From Planosporangium mesophilum (GTDB lineage Bacteria; Actinomycetota; Actinomycetes; Mycobacteriales; Micromonosporaceae): a DNA stretch of 64,000 nt. The stretch covers positions 179,086-243,085 of the forward strand of contig NZ_BOON01000018.1 in NCBI RefSeq assembly GCF_016863255.1. The letters are read 5' to 3'. The notes under the pieces were generated by a model. The model did not search any database. It worked only from the letters and a program-made list of their open reading frames with translations, and was not told the DNA's origin. Position 1 is the stretch's first letter. Each line of letters opens with the position of its first letter. Shown piece after piece: positions 62,937-64,000 of this stretch. Position numbers and translations under genes: made by a program.

Positions 62937-63170
62937 GTTCCAGTTCCTGCCGTGCCGCGGACTACCTGCAACACGGAGGTGTCGAGCGCGAGTCCGCGCC
63001 CCCGGCCGACGGCCACGATGGGCCGGCGTTGCGCGACCGCGGCGCTCGCCCCGGTGTGCGCTGACCGGACCGCGAGGTGAGCGCGACAACGGCGGGCACA
63101 GGTGACGACGACGTAATCCGTACGTCCGGGTTCGGTAGTTACCGTGGGAGCAAAATTGCTCACAGAAATA

Positions 63171-63203
63171 AATGATCGCCGATCAGTAAGATCGGCGATC
63201 ATT
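63171..63203 (-). terminator. Rho-independent terminator of the tRNA-Val locus
   Basis: Perfect 14-base stem AATGATCGCCGATC with a five-base loop, followed on the minus strand by ATTTATTTC. It lies just downstream of the tRNA 3' end on the minus strand, as expected for a tRNA terminator. It could also stop the NADAR transcript from the other side. Confidence 0.8.
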
Positions 63204-63219
63204 TCCTGACCTGCAGCTT

Positions 63220-63263
63220 TGGTGGGCGATGCTGGGTTTGAACCAGTGACCTCTTCCGTGTCA
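63220..63263 (-). tRNA. 3' half of tRNA-Val(GAC), attachment-site remnant
   Basis: Read on the minus strand, it shows anticodon GAC with CACGGAAG of the anticodon arm, the T-arm CTGGTTCAAACCCAG, the acceptor strand ATCGCCC, then A and an encoded CCA. The 5' half is absent: beyond 63263 the sequence is unrelated. This is the piece left behind when an element integrates into a tRNA 3' end. The intact tRNA should lie at the other end of the element, beyond the right edge. Confidence 0.75.
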
Positions 63264-63425
63264 AAAGGAATGACTGTGGACGCACGACCTGCCCACCCAG
63301 CTATTGCTACCTGCGAAAACTGTCCACCGACGGCCGCTGACGTCCGCCGTCGTACGTACCGGTTGTCACTCAGTTCGTCACCCACTCGTGGTTAGCTGCC
63401 TGCCGTCGACAACCGGCCGTTGGCC

Positions 63426-63854
63426 TCAACGAGAATCGCTGATGTCGAGCAGCGCCGAGTCGAACCAGATGTCCTCATAACCGGGTGCCAGCAGCACACG
63501 CCACCCGGGAGGCAGGCCGAGGTATGGCGCGACCTCCGGCCATTCGGAGATCACATGTTCGACGTGGTTCGGAACAAAGAAGTCAACTGCCTCGGAAAGG
63601 TCACCGGTCCACAAGTACCAGCCGTCGCCCTGTCCCTCGGGCGGGTGCCTTAAGCCATGAAGCGGCCAAGACACCGCTGCTGGGCGTTGAAGGATGCTTC
63701 GCGACACTCCGACCATGGATCCTTGGCCAGGCTGGACGTGTTCGGCATGGAAGCGGTTGCACACCTGCTTCTGGAGCAACTCAAGTCGCTCACCCGGCCA
63801 CTTCGCATCAGTCACCGGCCGATGTTCGCACAGCTGATGCCTGGCGGTGACCAC
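63426..63854 (-). CDS. Imm33/DUF2185-like small protein
   Basis: 142 residues. DGWYLWTGDLSEAVDFFVPNHVEHVI and YLGLPPGWRVLLAPGYEDIWFD resemble Imm33/DUF2185-type proteins, many of which serve as immunity proteins in toxin loci. The start at GTG 63854 is uncertain. It is on the element side of the tRNA-Val scar. No toxin partner is visible within the window. Confidence 0.55.
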   Translation of the reverse strand: MVTARHQLCEHRPVTDAKWPGERLELLQKQVCNRFHAEHVQPGQGSMVGVSRSILQRPAAVSWPLHGLRHPPEGQGDGWYLWTGDLSEAVDFFVPNHVEHVISEWPEVAPYLGLPPGWRVLLAPGYEDIWFDSALLDISDSR

Positions 63855-64000
63855 TTGAGTGTGAACTACGGGCAGCCCGGTCGCATGAAGTGTCGTAGGA
63901 GGTCAGCAGGGCTGCTGGGGTCTGTTGTGGTCCGGTTCGGTCCGCTAGGTTGCTGTACTTCGCTGCTGTACGGCGGACGGGCGATCTTTTTGTCCCAAGC

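Noticed and set aside
62166..63089. minus-strand frame opposite the NADAR gene
   Set aside because: Antisense shadow of a clear NADAR protein.
1..64000. CRISPR array
   Set aside because: No regularly spaced short direct repeats with unique spacers were seen. The only repeated elements are the four dispersed motif copies, the IS ends and one 17-base repeat pair.

Overview
This window is GC-rich actinomycete DNA with GTG and TTG starts, translational overlaps, a conservon and many anti-anti-sigma genes. The gene families suggest a filamentous actinomycete, perhaps of the Micromonosporaceae. That placement is an inference from gene content; no taxonomic marker is present. Roughly the first 10 kb and the last 9 kb carry metabolic and regulatory genes, and the middle 40 kb looks like a conjugative element with cargo.

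Left part (1-9.8 kb). An ABBA-type aromatic prenyltransferase is followed by a tryptophanase, the gene pair expected for prenylated indoles. A complete convergent conservon (histidine kinase-like protein, roadblock protein, DUF742 protein, small GTPase) lies beside it. Then come a C-methyltransferase-like gene and a type I isopentenyl diphosphate isomerase, so isoprenoid supply and use are close together.

10-18.5 kb. A small HTH/excisionase-like gene, a membrane protein with cysteine pairs, a decayed ISL3 transposase end, and a cluster of three STAS genes, one STAS remnant and two single-domain response regulators. An IS5-family element (16786-18489) carries its transposase plus a P-loop kinase-like passenger. 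It sits exactly in the stop codon of a lipoprotein gene and recreates a stop.

18.5-32 kb. A MarR regulator with a possible leader peptide, then an 11-gene overlapping minus-strand operon for type IV secretion: ParA-like ATPase, small membrane protein, TrbL/VirB6-like protein, SCO6880-like protein, VirB4-like ATPase, TraG/TraD-like coupling protein, three small proteins, a lipoprotein and a transglycosylase/M23 wall hydrolase.

32-46.6 kb. Cargo: a 2061-residue secreted RHS protein with a glycine-zipper C-terminal tip and an adjacent three-helix membrane protein (candidate toxin and immunity), a GNAT acetyltransferase, and an operon with an L,D-transpeptidase and a frameshifted S53 peptidase. 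Two XRE regulators and small unknown genes follow.

46.6-50.6 kb. An endonuclease VII-like protein and a primase-polymerase/helicase form the replication module. Four same-orientation copies of a TGACGGsGGTTrAC motif at 10.4, 32.0, 44.4 and 50.6 kb tie the 10-50.6 kb region together as one element.

Right part (51-64 kb). A 1240-residue YobI-like membrane P-loop NTPase interrupts a DUF3052 gene. After it come a GNAT gene, a dead serine recombinase next to a tRNA-like scar, a GH35 beta-galactosidase operon with an MFS transporter stump, a NADAR-family gene with small neighbours, and a 3'-half tRNA-Val(GAC) with its terminator, which marks the edge of another integrated element running off the right end.
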